Shown: positions 55,101 through 64,000 of the stretch, in pieces
Layout: every line of letters starts with the position of its first letter
Numbering within the stretch: the stretch's first letter is position 1
Assembly: GCA_000333855.2 (NCBI GenBank)
Contig: CM007314.1
Location: 833,838 to 897,837, forward strand
Source of the DNA: Endotrypanum monterogeii
Lineage: Eukaryota; Euglenozoa; Kinetoplastea; Trypanosomatida; Trypanosomatidae
Length of the DNA: 64,000 nt
Direction of reading: 5' to 3'
Translations under genes and position numbers: made by a program
The notes under the pieces: generated by a model
What the model saw: the letters and a program-made list of their open reading frames with translations, nothing else
Told to the model about the DNA's origin: nothing
Database searches by the model: none

Positions 55101-58100
55101 AGCGAGATAATGTACGGGCTCGGCGCACTCGACTCCACCGCGTCCGTTGCCAAGAATTCATAGGCCCGCTGGATGTTTTCAAATTCGTCTCTGCCGTTGG
55201 GATTTTTGTCCGGGTGGTAGCGAGCAGCGAGGAGGTAGTAGGCCTTTCGCATCTCCTGCTTCGACGACTGCGGCTGTATCCCCAAAATCTCGCAGCATTT
55301 TTCTAGTGTCAGCGACGACGGTTGTTTGTTCAGCTCCCCTCTCCACTGCTGGAGCACATCTGTGAGAAACCGTACTGGGTCTCGCACCGGCCAGTTCGGG
55401 AAGCGGAGCTCGTCGCAGAAATGACGGAGGTAATATTGGCTACAAAATAATTCCTTCTGCAGGGACTCGTACTGGATACCGACAATGGGGCAATACTGGT
55501 AGACAACAGTGTTGTTGCTTAGCAGGCGAGGAGTGAAATCCGCGATGTGTGCGGCCACTTTGGCTCCCATGTACTGCCGCATAGACAATGACCAAATTGC
55601 CTCTGGATTATCGTATTCACCGAGCAGCACATCTGCAAAGGCCTCGGGGCCGTGGTGGGTGAGGTAGCACACCATCGCCGGCGGCAGCAGTGGAGCCAGG
55701 ATGCTGGTGCGCACCACGTCGTTGGCGGCTGCAGGATAGTGGAAGGACTGTCGATGGTGCGTCGCGGCAAGTAGACGGCACATTGGCAGCACGTCTGATG
55801 CAGTGTAAAGACATGAGAAGAAAAAGACGCCGGTGAGGAAAAAACGCCCCACCAACGGGTTCGCTTCCATGAGCGATAAGAGAAGGGTGTGCACGCGAGA
55901 GCACACGGCGCTATCGAAGGTTAGCAGCAGCTGCACCAAATGGGGAAGGACTGCAGGACTGCTGAGAAGTCGCTTGACCTTTGGTTGAGGTTGTATTACA
56001 GCACCTTCGCCGTTCACCGACGGGTAGTGCTCGCAGAGAAGAATAAATATATCCAACACTGTGCATGTGACCTCCGTCAGTGTCAGGATTGACGGAAGAT
56101 CGGCGCACATCACTCCCCAGCGCAGCTGTGCAACGGTGCGAAAAACGCACCAGCCCGGCATCCCCTGCGCCCACACCTTTCCCGTTTCCGTCACCTCACC
56201 GTTCTTGTAAAGTCCCTTCAACTCGGGAAAGGAAACGGGCCCTTTTTCGATACCCTTTTGGGCGTAATACCACTCTTTTTGCTGTCCCTGAATGTCGACC
56301 AGATCGCCAATGAAGTCAATGGAGTTCGACAGGGTCTTGAGTTGCGGCCGATCAATGTGCAGGTGCGCCAGTGTGACCAACTCCATCAACGGCACCAGTC
56401 CGTCGTGGTCGAGAAAAAGCTTGATGTTATGACGCGCTTTGAGTAAGTGGGCAAGAAACAGCAGGAGGCGGTCTCGCATCATTGGATCGACGGTGTCTTG
56501 AAGCATTTGAAGCAAAAAGGGCACATCGTGAAACTCGCCAATCGTTTCCGCGTAGTGCTTGTAGAGCAATGCCAATCCGTGCAGGCACTCCAGCTTAGTG
56601 TCGATGTCCTGGACAAGTAGGAAGCGATGATACATATCGTTGAAAAACTCTCTCGGCTGCGCAATAACAGGGCATGTATCCTCAAAGAGCAGGCGAGGAT
56701 AGTGCTGGCCTACCTTCAGCTCACCATCAAGGCTGTGATACACGACCTCAAACTCAGCGTAGTTCCACGCCACCATTTTCTCTCGGCACATATCGCTCTG
56801 CTGCCGAAAGGCCTCCAGTTCCGCCTGGACGGCTGCCTTGAGCTCGAGTCGCGTGGTGTGGTTCCATATGAGGTCGGGACGCAGATGGTCTCGCGTGACC
56901 TGATAAAAAAACATGTTCCAATTAATCCTCGGTACCACCTTTACATCTCTCACGCGGTAGCGTACGCGGCCGCCATCAGAGGACTCAGCGTCTGCCACCG
57001 AAGAGGCAACCACGCCTGCCCGTTTGTCGATGGTGCTGTTGTTCGCCTCCAGCATCACGTCGCGGGGGTTGAACGATTTCTTGAACCAGCCCGTCTTCGC
57101 CTCGCGGAAGACGGCGGTCATTGGGCACACTTTTTTCCGCTCCTCCTCCTCTTGCTCGCTTGCCGGCGCCGGCGCCGAAGACTGCAAAAAGCTCAACAGT
57201 GTCAGGGGCACCATACGCCGCAGTATATCCTGCGTGGCCACGTTGGAGTGCGCCCAGTACGCGATGAGGCTCCGGGCCAGGTCACGTGACTTCCGATTCG
57301 GCGAGAAAACGGCAGTGTTGAACTGTGTGAGGAGTCCCGCTTCCCACAAGGCGAGCTGTTGCATGCGCGCAAACAGTGTTTCATCGCCCTCCTCCATCAC
57401 CACCCGAATCAGTTGGCCAGCGGTGTAGCGGATGATGTCGCATGAGTGGCTCAGCAATTCAAAGAGGTGCTTCCCCAAAATGGCCACCAAGTCCTGCATT
57501 ATGCGCTTGAAGTGTGCCGGGTCCGTAGTGGAGCTGTATGGTGGGCAGAGAGCAAACTTGAGAAAAAAAAGCAGCTCCAATACCAGCAAGGAAGCACTTT
57601 TGCTGGGGATGTGGTCGCGCAGCACTTCCATGAGACTCCGAATAAAGCCCTCCGCCTTCAGTAGTCGATTTTTGTTTATAGACTCGTGCTCTACCTCGTA
57701 GTGATCATGAAACGAGGTCATGAGTGTGTTCAGGAACTCGATAACGGCATAGGAAACGGCAAGGTTGTTCATCCGCAGCGCCTTGACAGAATAAACACCG
57801 ACCGACTTGAACAACGAGGGAACCAGTGCGATGGAGCTGAACCCGACACGGGACACTGAAAGACGACCGAGCGCCTGAAACTGCTCCGCCACAAAATGTT
57901 GGTTCACCGTGTCAGTCCCCATGCCCCCAGCTCGGCTGCTGTTCGCGCTGGTGCCGTCCTCACTCACTTCGCTGCTGTTGAGCTTCATCCATGAGAAGTG
58001 TTCCAGAACCGCCTCGACGGCGTTAAAGATGAGTTTTTCTCGATTCTCCGTGAAAAGGCCGTCTCGGTTTTCGCTCCACGTCAACCCTGTCCTCGGAACA

Positions 58101-59398
58101 TTTGCATTGAAAAGTTGCAGAGATGCCAAGAGAGACGCCCCCATGCCGCTGCCAGTTTTGCTGGCCACATCGCCTGGAGCGGCACCCCCGGTGCGACTAC
58201 TGTCGAGGAGCCCTTTCAGAAGTAAACTCTCCACCTCCTCTGTGACGGGTGTGCCAAGAGAGGAGAGACGGTTGCGGCGCTGAAGTGGCCGCGACATGAC
58301 ACAGACGTTTCCTTCTCCAACGCTATAGCATGCTGTCAGCACATGCGCGAGAATTGCGTCGCGAAGGGGTGACTGATACGACTTCATGAAGGGCGAATCC
58401 TTGAAAAGAATGAGAAAGCGCTGATCGTCCTCTTCGCAGCGCACCAGAGCGAAGATGGAGCTCAAAAAGTGTACGCTCAGGGGATTGTAGGTGACGGGAT
58501 CTCTTTCCACCAGTGCGTTCGTTGTGGTACTCAGTAAGCGACGCACGGTGCCGTCACGATGCTTCGGGGAGTACTTGAGAACGCTGAACTCTTCTACGGC
58601 TTCCAAGGCGTCGCGGCGGATGCCGAGACGTTCTGAGTCGAAGTGAGCTTGCTGCAACACATTCATCTCACGAAAGGGAGGAAGTCCTATGTATTCCCTA
58701 GCGTTGTGGCAGATGGCCTCAATGAGTAACTTCACATTCGCCACATCGTACAAATGAAGCTTCATCTCCATTCCATACGCAATGACAAGACTTCCGGGAC
58801 GGTCCGCAATGGCTGTAATACCCCTGATATTGCAAAATAAATACTCGCCAACTTTTTCATAATCGTGCGCTTCGGCAGGGATATTGCCACTCGGGCCGTC
58901 CCCGACGCGGTAGAGCTGCTCCACACCTATCGCTGTCACACGGAGTGTACACGGTCGCAACGTTTCCTGAATGGTGTATTTCATTGCAGCGTACATCTGT
59001 AGTGGTAGTGAAGCACTATAGTTGTAATCGAAAGAGAGCCTATATCGATTTATATCTGTCAATAACTGCACTCGCTCCGCGTCCGATACGCACGAGAATC
59101 GCAACTCCTCGGCCTTGTTGCCATTGCTTTGGGTTATAAGCAAGAAGTGACCAATGTGACTGCCATCAGCAACAATGCTTCGCACGCTCGAGTCATAAGA
59201 CCAGTAGTTTGTCAACTTTCGCAAGGAACGCGCGTCACATGTGGCGATGCCCTGCGGACCCACGCAGAAAATTCTCGTGTACTTACCTCGCCACGAGTGC
59301 TTTGTGACAGTGTAGCAAGCGGTGAACGATCGATGATCGATCGGCGTGCTGGCCGAGCCTGAGGAGGTTAACATATAGGTTTTATTTATCGTCAGCAT
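52130..59398 (-). CDS. RME-8 / DNAJC13-type endosomal J-domain protein
   Basis: A 2422-residue protein with the layout of RME-8: an N-terminal PH-like segment, armadillo-type helical repeats, a GYF_2-like domain around 1043-1092 (EWYYAQKGIEKGPVS), a central J domain around 1363-1415 with the HPD triad at 1395-1397, then a second long helical half with IWN-like repeats (PVGFFMALL, HPKEFLLALL). In animals and plants RME-8 sits on endosomes, stimulates Hsc70 and works with sorting nexins and the WASH complex to control clathrin and retromer sorting; the same role is inferred here. The triad is intact, so Hsp70 stimulation is expected. The frame is open to 59983, but the 195-residue extension is low-complexity Phe/Ser/Val-rich sequence crossing a (CA)n tract. 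ATG 59398, 48 nt after a predicted splice acceptor, is preferred. It is the largest gene in the window. Confidence 0.96.
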   Translation of the reverse strand: MLTINKTYMLTSSGSASTPIDHRSFTACYTVTKHSWRGKYTRIFCVGPQGIATCDARSLRKLTNYWSYDSSVRSIVADGSHIGHFLLITQSNGNKAEELRFSCVSDAERVQLLTDINRYRLSFDYNYSASLPLQMYAAMKYTIQETLRPCTLRVTAIGVEQLYRVGDGPSGNIPAEAHDYEKVGEYLFCNIRGITAIADRPGSLVIAYGMEMKLHLYDVANVKLLIEAICHNAREYIGLPPFREMNVLQQAHFDSERLGIRRDALEAVEEFSVLKYSPKHRDGTVRRLLSTTTNALVERDPVTYNPLSVHFLSSIFALVRCEEDDQRFLILFKDSPFMKSYQSPLRDAILAHVLTACYSVGEGNVCVMSRPLQRRNRLSSLGTPVTEEVESLLLKGLLDSSRTGGAAPGDVASKTGSGMGASLLASLQLFNANVPRTGLTWSENRDGLFTENREKLIFNAVEAVLEHFSWMKLNSSEVSEDGTSANSSRAGGMGTDTVNQHFVAEQFQALGRLSVSRVGFSSIALVPSLFKSVGVYSVKALRMNNLAVSYAVIEFLNTLMTSFHDHYEVEHESINKNRLLKAEGFIRSLMEVLRDHIPSKSASLLVLELLFFLKFALCPPYSSTTDPAHFKRIMQDLVAILGKHLFELLSHSCDIIRYTAGQLIRVVMEEGDETLFARMQQLALWEAGLLTQFNTAVFSPNRKSRDLARSLIAYWAHSNVATQDILRRMVPLTLLSFLQSSAPAPASEQEEEERKKVCPMTAVFREAKTGWFKKSFNPRDVMLEANNSTIDKRAGVVASSVADAESSDGGRVRYRVRDVKVVPRINWNMFFYQVTRDHLRPDLIWNHTTRLELKAAVQAELEAFRQQSDMCREKMVAWNYAEFEVVYHSLDGELKVGQHYPRLLFEDTCPVIAQPREFFNDMYHRFLLVQDIDTKLECLHGLALLYKHYAETIGEFHDVPFLLQMLQDTVDPMMRDRLLLFLAHLLKARHNIKLFLDHDGLVPLMELVTLAHLHIDRPQLKTLSNSIDFIGDLVDIQGQQKEWYYAQKGIEKGPVSFPELKGLYKNGEVTETGKVWAQGMPGWCVFRTVAQLRWGVMCADLPSILTLTEVTCTVLDIFILLCEHYPSVNGEGAVIQPQPKVKRLLSSPAVLPHLVQLLLTFDSAVCSRVHTLLLSLMEANPLVGRFFLTGVFFFSCLYTASDVLPMCRLLAATHHRQSFHYPAAANDVVRTSILAPLLPPAMVCYLTHHGPEAFADVLLGEYDNPEAIWSLSMRQYMGAKVAAHIADFTPRLLSNNTVVYQYCPIVGIQYESLQKELFCSQYYLRHFCDELRFPNWPVRDPVRFLTDVLQQWRGELNKQPSSLTLEKCCEILGIQPQSSKQEMRKAYYLLAARYHPDKNPNGRDEFENIQRAYEFLATDAVESSAPSPYIISLLLKAQCILFKRCGDTLKEYKYAGYGLLLRLIENEFHTADALHKDIVLLDPATELCFFTIRNAPLNADELQEENGIHLLADIAKYCFDLITPNSLDTDSHVRIAKHCMLTFSISACFTDCRLKMLREEVIPYLTAKGIAYYQAPELSRACTEACASESYSDKMQSELVRYGCIWHLLHALFFFDASLDKAGVSLDEKHHKQLFLNHAAILALRAICSLAGIARPRAIILNSAENEGTRVSSVHRDPEETVAVAGINGTAQTTRHVGVYELLQRLLTPFILYKMEKQVDSDVEVLTLLNSNSDTPYFLWNNACRAELGELVDTNSTRFREAPFGAPDLPLLTESVAGFRYKLHASEVVVGGVFLRLFIAQPSYPIQNPVGFFMALLSFLLNKTKKVANKKENLDATEKALLTNSDPTVLQEAPLLAVQSLRLLSSNYMEPLILTASKQMASLVLLLTPFTTVEEGEIGVMEEGMQSTVHLESARTLTRFLSSDTCLEALALDGTAMTTVVLLLERVLERQEGACNTSDISSEVPEAVLALIQLMLAHRNLVQQSLDRGAYVFLLFLYATFPQEGVREECCRCLAKGYTDRLVGPQLFLRSSKYLPAAFLEMMKENPKQACRMLDVPHENPELVWSKTQKEELVNQLRESRKQIVASLSANALACWKPSDVTGESKTTVSNASEFDNGGGDGTNDRLHRLQVGGVYVGVYVQQPGWAVRHPKEFLLALLEHFVEVANNTISLPSHQSNSPGAYPDSDKLELLTKAGEILLHNAPGLRDYMTSLGYGGKIDRLLSLASVDFSMHEVVIRCSLRWMREMSRSAACVEATSRSTDVLPSLMKILEVCPSLTIGALEAMEGFLSNATRSSRVLEYAQRNHLPEIMLKYLEEGFPDSASAAAGVSAATIRAALVKVIKALITAPDEARTVWVNALLEKSPVWAKYKNQSHDLFLTETQLGGYLTASKNISLGTTTATLSLTAAETAEVNTRSEPPPL

Positions 59399-59446
59399 GT
59401 TTGACACACATCGCTTTTTTTTTTCTTCTTCGCCACCCACCGACCC

Positions 59447-59497
59447 CTCACGGGAGAAGGAAATGAGAGAAAAACCAAAAAAAAAAAAGAGGGTTGA
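59447..59497 (-). promoter_or_regulatory. Pyrimidine tract and trans-splice acceptor of the RME-8 gene
   Basis: The minus strand reads CTCTTT plus a T run, GGTTTTTCTCTC, then TTTCCTTCTCCCGTGAG with AG at 59447-59448. The predicted 5' UTR to ATG 59398 is about 48 nt, and all upstream in-frame Met codons are excluded from the mRNA. Confidence 0.6.
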
Positions 59498-59585
59498 AAA
59501 AGAAATAGTAAACGGGAGAGGTAAAGTGATGGACAGCAAAGGAGAATAAAAAGAGGCTTTGAAAAAGAAAAAGAAACAGATAGCG

Positions 59586-59609
59586 TACACACACACACAC
59601 ACACACACA
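59586..59609. repeat. (CA)n microsatellite upstream of the RME-8 gene
   Basis: About twelve CA units, 188-211 nt upstream of ATG 59398; (TG)n in transcript sense. Confidence 0.9.
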
Positions 59610-60303
59610 ACAAACAAGTGAGGCGTAGGGAGCAAATATAGCGCAACAAAAACAGTAGTGGTGACGGAGCTTTCGTTCCCCTCTCCGTTTCCTTTGTATT
59701 CGTCTTCGCCCCTATTCCCTCTACTTCGCCACCGTGTATCGTACAACAAACAACCGACAGGGTAAGAGAGGACGGATATAGGAGACACAGAGGATCTTTT
59801 GGAGAAAAAAAAATAAACAACCGAAAAGATGATCAGAAATATACATCCAAACAGCAAGAGGGGAAACGAAACCAGGCTAGGAAATGTTTTGTTGAAGCAG
59901 CAGGAGACAAGAGAAACACGTACACACAGACGCACATAAAGAATCACAGTCGTGCCCGGTACGGTCTCAGAAAGAAGTCGCAAAGCAAGGCGAATTGAAA
60001 AAGGAAACTATTGTCCTTGCACGTTCCTAAAGAGAAAGTCAACGGTACTTTGACGAGATATTGGAACTAGAAATAAATTTAAAACCACGAGAAGATGCGG
60101 AAACAAAGGGAGAGAGGTCTAAGGCCAGAAGAGAAGAGGGCGGCTAGCTCACCTCCTTTTTTTTTTTTCGCTGCCGCTCGCTCCGACAGATCGGTGCGCG
60201 CAGGAGAAGTGATACCGATGAAGTGCAACATAGTCACAAGGTATATGTGTGTGTGTGCGTGTATGTGTGTGCGAAGCGTTGGTACGGAGAGGGACAATAG
60301 AAG

Positions 60304-60600
60304 ATGAGTGATATGTATTTAAAGGCAGCGACAACGGACGACGGAGAGGCAAGGTCCACCTTCACAATAGGGACGAGATCGATTTCTAGAAAAAGCGTTT
60401 CCCTCAGACACAGAGTTGTTCTTTTTTCTGTATCGTTGTTACTTGCAGGGCTTTCATTGGCTCTGTGGGAGATTCTCGCAAAGGAGCAAACTGCGAACGT
60501 GAAATGCACGCCGACAAAATACCTCCTCAAGTATATTAACTATAAAGTTTTGAGCAGCGCATTGATTACATTTCCCCCCAACGTCCACGTAAAAATCTGA
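60304..60600 (+). CDS. Possible small antisense membrane protein (doubtful)
   Basis: A 98-codon plus-strand ORF opposite to every other gene. The product has a Ser/Thr/Arg-rich N-terminus and one hydrophobic segment at about 39-60 (VVLFSVSLLLAGLSLALW), unlike the homopolymer-driven shadow frames elsewhere. On the plus strand a T run (60157-60168) and TCGCTGCCGCTCG lead to an AG at 60188-60189, giving a plausible 5' UTR of 114 nt. Against it: the wrong strand in a one-direction unit, small size, no recognised family, and T runs are common here. Probably chance, but the best non-canonical candidate. Confidence 0.15.
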   Translation: MSDMYLKAATTDDGEARSTFTIGTRSISRKSVSLRHRVVLFSVSLLLAGLSLALWEILAKEQTANVKCTPTKYLLKYINYKVLSSALITFPPNVHVKI

Positions 60601-61743
60601 TCTTTTCAGCCCCAGTAATGAGAAAACGCTCTGTAGAGTTGACTTCCCTCCAACCACTAGACCCCGGCACCACTTCATAGGAAGGCAGTGACCCGTGCCG
60701 TCGAGCCTCAAGTGAAAGTCGAGCAGTATCCTATACCAGCGTCAGAGCAAGAGTTGTCTTGCCCCAAGAGAGACCGTGAAAGGAGTCAACATTCGTGCCA
60801 CACCAATCCATGTGAATTGCTGCAACCTATCAAGGGAGCAGGCCACCGCTTTACCTAGTTGGTCTCAGACAGTGGGAGGGGGGGGGGAGTTATACGTCGC
60901 GGTAACTCCCCACAGCCCCAACGGATTCCGGCAACACGTAAGCATACACCACGGATTTTCTGTCAGCAACTTTCAGGTATTGCGACACCTCCGCAATTAT
61001 ACACACGCAATGACAATATATATATATATAACAGGCTTGCGAGAGAAAAAGCGACAGATAGGGGTTAGATTTGCCCGTGTCGGCTTGTGGGATTGCCCTT
61101 TGTACGTTCAAAATAAGTAGTGGGGTCAAGTGACGTGGTGTTCCTATCAAACTGGAAGTGTGGAGAACAAATAACGTTCCCCCGAGTGGTATTTCATCTG
61201 ATAAATATATATATATATATATTATTCCTCGGCCGCAGTGCTTTTTTATTTTCTCCATCACTCACACCTCTCAGTATGTTATCTGCCCTTGATAGGCGTC
61301 GCAAAACGATGCGACAGGCACCTCGGGAGAAACTATATCCCCTAGTGATTCCAGCATATACTCCGATTCGTAAGCAACTTACCCTCTTCACTAGGACGGT
61401 GCTGCGTAGCCCCCCCCCCCCCTCGCCCTCGCACTCTACGTCAGCCACTCTCTACACCCGCACAAACACGGGGTAAAAAGAACGACATCAGCCAGCCCAG
61501 TGCTGCAGACTACCGCCTGGCTATACCCAGTCACCTGAGCATACACGATTAAGTGCATAGCAGTATTGACTGAGTGAGCAGGCGTGGGTGACTTGGGAAG
61601 GATGGGGTGACGACGGCACGCACTCTCACCCACTCAGGTAAAATGGTACACGAGCGACGGCTCGAGAAAGTATATGAGCAAAGCATAAAAAAAATCTTCG
61701 CCGTACTCTCTTCCCTTTTCTGCCTTTTTGTTGTTTTTAATGT

Positions 61744-63693
61744 CTAGCTTTCCGAATCTACTTTAAAGTAGAGCTTGGCGACTAAGCGAGAGGTCATGAA
61801 CAAAACGTCCAAAAGGAGAAGAACAATAAGGAAGACATCAGAGCCGAGCATGAAGAGGCGATGCCGCCGGCCTTTGATGTGGATCAGTTGCTGCAGAAGA
61901 GTATCACTGCGTGAGATCAGCCATAACAGTCTTGACTCAGTTGTGTTTTGCTCCTCCGCCATATCGTAGTACCCTTGAAGCCATGGCGCCTCCCACAGGA
62001 CGTCCGGACTGTCATGAATCGATTGGAGAGCGAGCTGCTTCACAGCCAACTCACCCTCCAGCCTGGCAACGCGCCGCTTTGTAGCATAGTATTCCAGCAA
62101 GCCCGAGAATTCGGCTGGGATAGACATGATATCGTCGTGCAGGGACTTTGTTACATACTCGAAGTACTCCACCCTTGCAGAGCGGCCGAGAGAATGAGAG
62201 AACGTGAGCATCACTAGACTGCGCAGAGGATCAGTGCCTGGTACGAGGTAGTGATCGAAGCAGAGAACCTTGGCGAGTCGATCTATGGCTGGTTGGATTC
62301 CTAGCGGCTGGGGCTTTTGCAGTGGGCCTGCTGGCATCACCGTAGAGTGTTGATCGAGCTCATAGGAGCACCAGATCGGGAAAAGGGCTTCAATTTCACC
62401 TTGGGTATAGCGATGCTCCACTCCCTCCTTCAGATGATCGCTAGCAGACAGAAAGTCGTCGTCGACCATCCAGTGATCTTTGCGGTTCATACCCCACCAC
62501 ACGATGGTGCCGTCATTGAAGAGAAAAAGGTCAAACGCCTTCTCGCTTGACACGTGCAGCACCTCATATATCATCTCCGTCGTGTAGCCCCGTCGGTGAA
62601 ATACAGTTTCCAGCGCGTTCAGATCAAAGCGCTCTGCAACGCAACTGTAGCTGACGCTGCCAATGTGCGCAGAGAGAGCTTCTGCAGAGGAGAGCAATGG
62701 CTTACACATGCGTCGCTCCCCTGCGAAGCTCATCGGATGCGTTCCCCCGCGCTCAGTGCGGCGCCCGTGTCGCTGACGCATAGGCGATCGCAGTACACGG
62801 GAGGACGAGACACGCGCACGGGGCTGCTCATCCGGCATAAGAGGGCTCATGTGCATGTGAAAAGGCCGTCGGAGGTGCACACGGTCGTCAATAGGGGACA
62901 CGACGAAGATGGACTGATAGGACTGGAGGTACTCCAACAGAGGACCGTACGTCGATTCATATTCACCGTTCCAGTTCATTCTCTTCTCCATCTCTGCAAG
63001 AGTAACTCCGGCGGCGTTGTTAGCCATCACCAGACTCAGCAGCCGAGTTCGTGGGTCAGCGGGCATTTCATTATCTGATCTAGACAATCGCCACGGGAGC
63101 CGAGGGTTTCCTGGTAAAGGCGTTGACGTCGTCGGCACCACAGCCCTGCTCGCAAAGAAAGGCGACATCAGATAGCCTGAATAGGCCAGGTATGAGTCGC
63201 TAAATTCGCGTTGTTCATTACGGTCCCCCTCACCGACATTTTCTGGTTGCATCTCAGGGACGTGAAGGGCACAGTGGTCGAGAAGATGGTTTTGCTGATC
63301 CCCTAGAAAACTGAGAGATTCATTTGTCAGGAGAAGCTTATCCTCTTCCATTTCGGCATTCTTTTCCCATTTCGCGTGCTGTGCACACTGACGGATACAG
63401 CTTTGGGGACCGCTGTGATGTGCATTCGCCTCGCTATCATTTGAGAGAAAATGCTCTAGGCGCGCATCTCCGATCGAGTGAGCACCCGAACGGCGACTTC
63501 GACGCGATGCCCTAGAGCCTATTGGGGAGGGGACATTATCGTAATCTTGGGGAACGGTTGCAGTTTCTGCTACTCTTCTCGACGATCCACTGTGATGAAG
63601 CGCCACCTCATCCTCTGAAGAATCTGAAAGGGACGGACTTCTTACCTCGTGTTCGATGTCCACGAAACCACGTGTTTCGAAAAAGTTGTCCAT
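61744..63693 (-). CDS. RMD1/YagE (DUF155) family membrane protein
   Basis: A 649-residue protein. The C-terminal 310 residues match the DUF155 pattern: FDLFLFNDGTIVWWGM (about 387-402), an SHSLGRSARVEYFE helix (about 499-512), EGELAVKQLALQS, SPDVLWE and ESRLLWL...LL, then one membrane segment near 616-635 (VFLIVLLLLDVLF) and a short tail. The family includes yeast Rmd1/Rmd8 and human RMND1. The acidic N-terminus shows no mitochondrial presequence, so a mitochondrial role like RMND1 is not supported. The first 330 residues are Ser/Arg/Glu-rich and disordered, with a possible winged-helix segment near 215-280 (PRTRLLSLVMANNAAGVTLA). I chose ATG 63693; the longer frame to 63948 crosses a (TA)n tract that encodes a Tyr-Ile run. 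Confidence 0.88.
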   Translation of the reverse strand: MDNFFETRGFVDIEHEVRSPSLSDSSEDEVALHHSGSSRRVAETATVPQDYDNVPSPIGSRASRRSRRSGAHSIGDARLEHFLSNDSEANAHHSGPQSCIRQCAQHAKWEKNAEMEEDKLLLTNESLSFLGDQQNHLLDHCALHVPEMQPENVGEGDRNEQREFSDSYLAYSGYLMSPFFASRAVVPTTSTPLPGNPRLPWRLSRSDNEMPADPRTRLLSLVMANNAAGVTLAEMEKRMNWNGEYESTYGPLLEYLQSYQSIFVVSPIDDRVHLRRPFHMHMSPLMPDEQPRARVSSSRVLRSPMRQRHGRRTERGGTHPMSFAGERRMCKPLLSSAEALSAHIGSVSYSCVAERFDLNALETVFHRRGYTTEMIYEVLHVSSEKAFDLFLFNDGTIVWWGMNRKDHWMVDDDFLSASDHLKEGVEHRYTQGEIEALFPIWCSYELDQHSTVMPAGPLQKPQPLGIQPAIDRLAKVLCFDHYLVPGTDPLRSLVMLTFSHSLGRSARVEYFEYVTKSLHDDIMSIPAEFSGLLEYYATKRRVARLEGELAVKQLALQSIHDSPDVLWEAPWLQGYYDMAEEQNTTESRLLWLISRSDTLLQQLIHIKGRRHRLFMLGSDVFLIVLLLLDVLFMTSRLVAKLYFKVDSES

Positions 63694-63809
63694 GTAGTGA
63701 GGTACGCCAGCACTAAACCTTACAAAGGGATCTGTATTGAGTGTATGCAGGATATCGAGAAGAATTTGTTCAAGAGGAATAGCAGGGTAGGAGCATTTAT
63801 CTCGTGGAA

Positions 63810-63844
<35 letters not shown>

Positions 63845-64000
63845 CTCTGGGTGTGAGTGCATCCATTTCTTTCAGACCCCTCTCCCACAAAAAAAAAAAA
63901 AATCGCACTGTAATTTAGAAGGCAAGACGAGAACCACAGCAAAAGCATCGCTGGCAGCTGCTAGCTTGCACATTCATGAACACATAAGCGCGACCTAGTT
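63694..64000 (-). other. Upstream region of the DUF155 gene, to window end
   Basis: Contains a (TA)n tract (63808-63842) 115-149 nt upstream of ATG 63693 and, beyond it, a T run in transcript sense (plus-strand A at about 63889-63902). These probably mark the splice-acceptor region. No other gene seen before the window ends. Confidence 0.6.
63808..63842. repeat. (TA)n microsatellite upstream of the DUF155 gene
   Basis: About seventeen uninterrupted TA units. Confidence 0.9.

Larger units (their letters stand above)
59399..61743 (-). other. Intergenic region between DUF155 and RME-8 genes
   Basis: 2.3 kb. The low end is the RME-8 splice region with a (CA)n tract (59586-59609). The rest is presumed DUF155 3' UTR with TG (60244-60271) and TA (61017-61030, 61203-61222) tracts and a C run near 61411-61422. 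A 98-codon plus-strand ORF with one hydrophobic segment (60304-60600) is the only frame that looks at all protein-like; it is treated as a separate low-confidence entry. Confidence 0.55.

Noticed and set aside
59399..59983. N-terminal 195-residue extension of the RME-8 frame
   Set aside because: Low-complexity Phe/Ser/Val sequence that crosses a (CA)n tract and the predicted splice acceptor. The protein starts naturally at 59398.
1..64000. tRNA, rRNA, snoRNA arrays or CRISPR
   Set aside because: I looked for conserved TpsiC-like motifs, tandem unit arrays and regularly spaced repeats and saw none. Subtle snoRNAs cannot be excluded by eye.

Overview
The window reads as a nuclear chromosome segment of a kinetoplastid protist, most likely a trypanosomatid and probably Trypanosoma-like; I cannot fix the genus. 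Ten convincing protein-coding genes all lie on the minus strand, none with introns, as expected of a polycistronic transcription unit running from high to low coordinates. Genes are separated by A/T-rich, homopolymer-rich and microsatellite-rich DNA. Several have a pyrimidine tract plus AG (read on the minus strand) just upstream of the start, as expected for spliced-leader trans-splicing. I saw no tRNA, rRNA or CRISPR.

Layout in transcription order (high to low coordinates): an RMD1/YagE (DUF155) membrane protein (61744-63693); a giant RME-8/DNAJC13-type endosomal J protein (52130-59398); a small CCCH zinc-finger protein with PPxY motifs (50310-50810); a 14.5-kb interval with no credible gene; a tandem-RRM protein (34350-35825); a 5.4-kb interval; its RRM paralogue (27388-28920); an 8-kb interval; an Ariadne-type RBR ubiquitin ligase (17874-19430); an unrecognised 752-residue protein (13772-16030); a large WD40 protein (10490-13258); a patatin/DUF3336 lipase (5702-8359); and a NEK-like kinase with a B-box and a C-terminal beta-helix (793-3738).

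The most striking feature is that the three consecutive RNA-binding-protein genes are each followed by a very long non-coding interval (14.5, 5.4 and 8 kb). Intervals after the other genes are 0.5-2.3 kb. In transcript sense the long intervals are U-rich and carry (AUU)n, (UG)n and UA repeats. Two of them contain near-identical copies of a roughly 555-bp dispersed repeat, inserted antisense to the genes, which looks like a non-autonomous trypanosomatid retroposon. The simplest reading is exceptionally long regulatory 3' UTRs on regulators that may control one another.

A second pattern is a (TG)n or (TA)n microsatellite 70-210 nt upstream of seven of the ten start codons, in two cases directly at the predicted splice acceptor. 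The 98-N gap at 5377-5474 is flanked by a roughly 345-bp duplication that is probably an assembly artefact.
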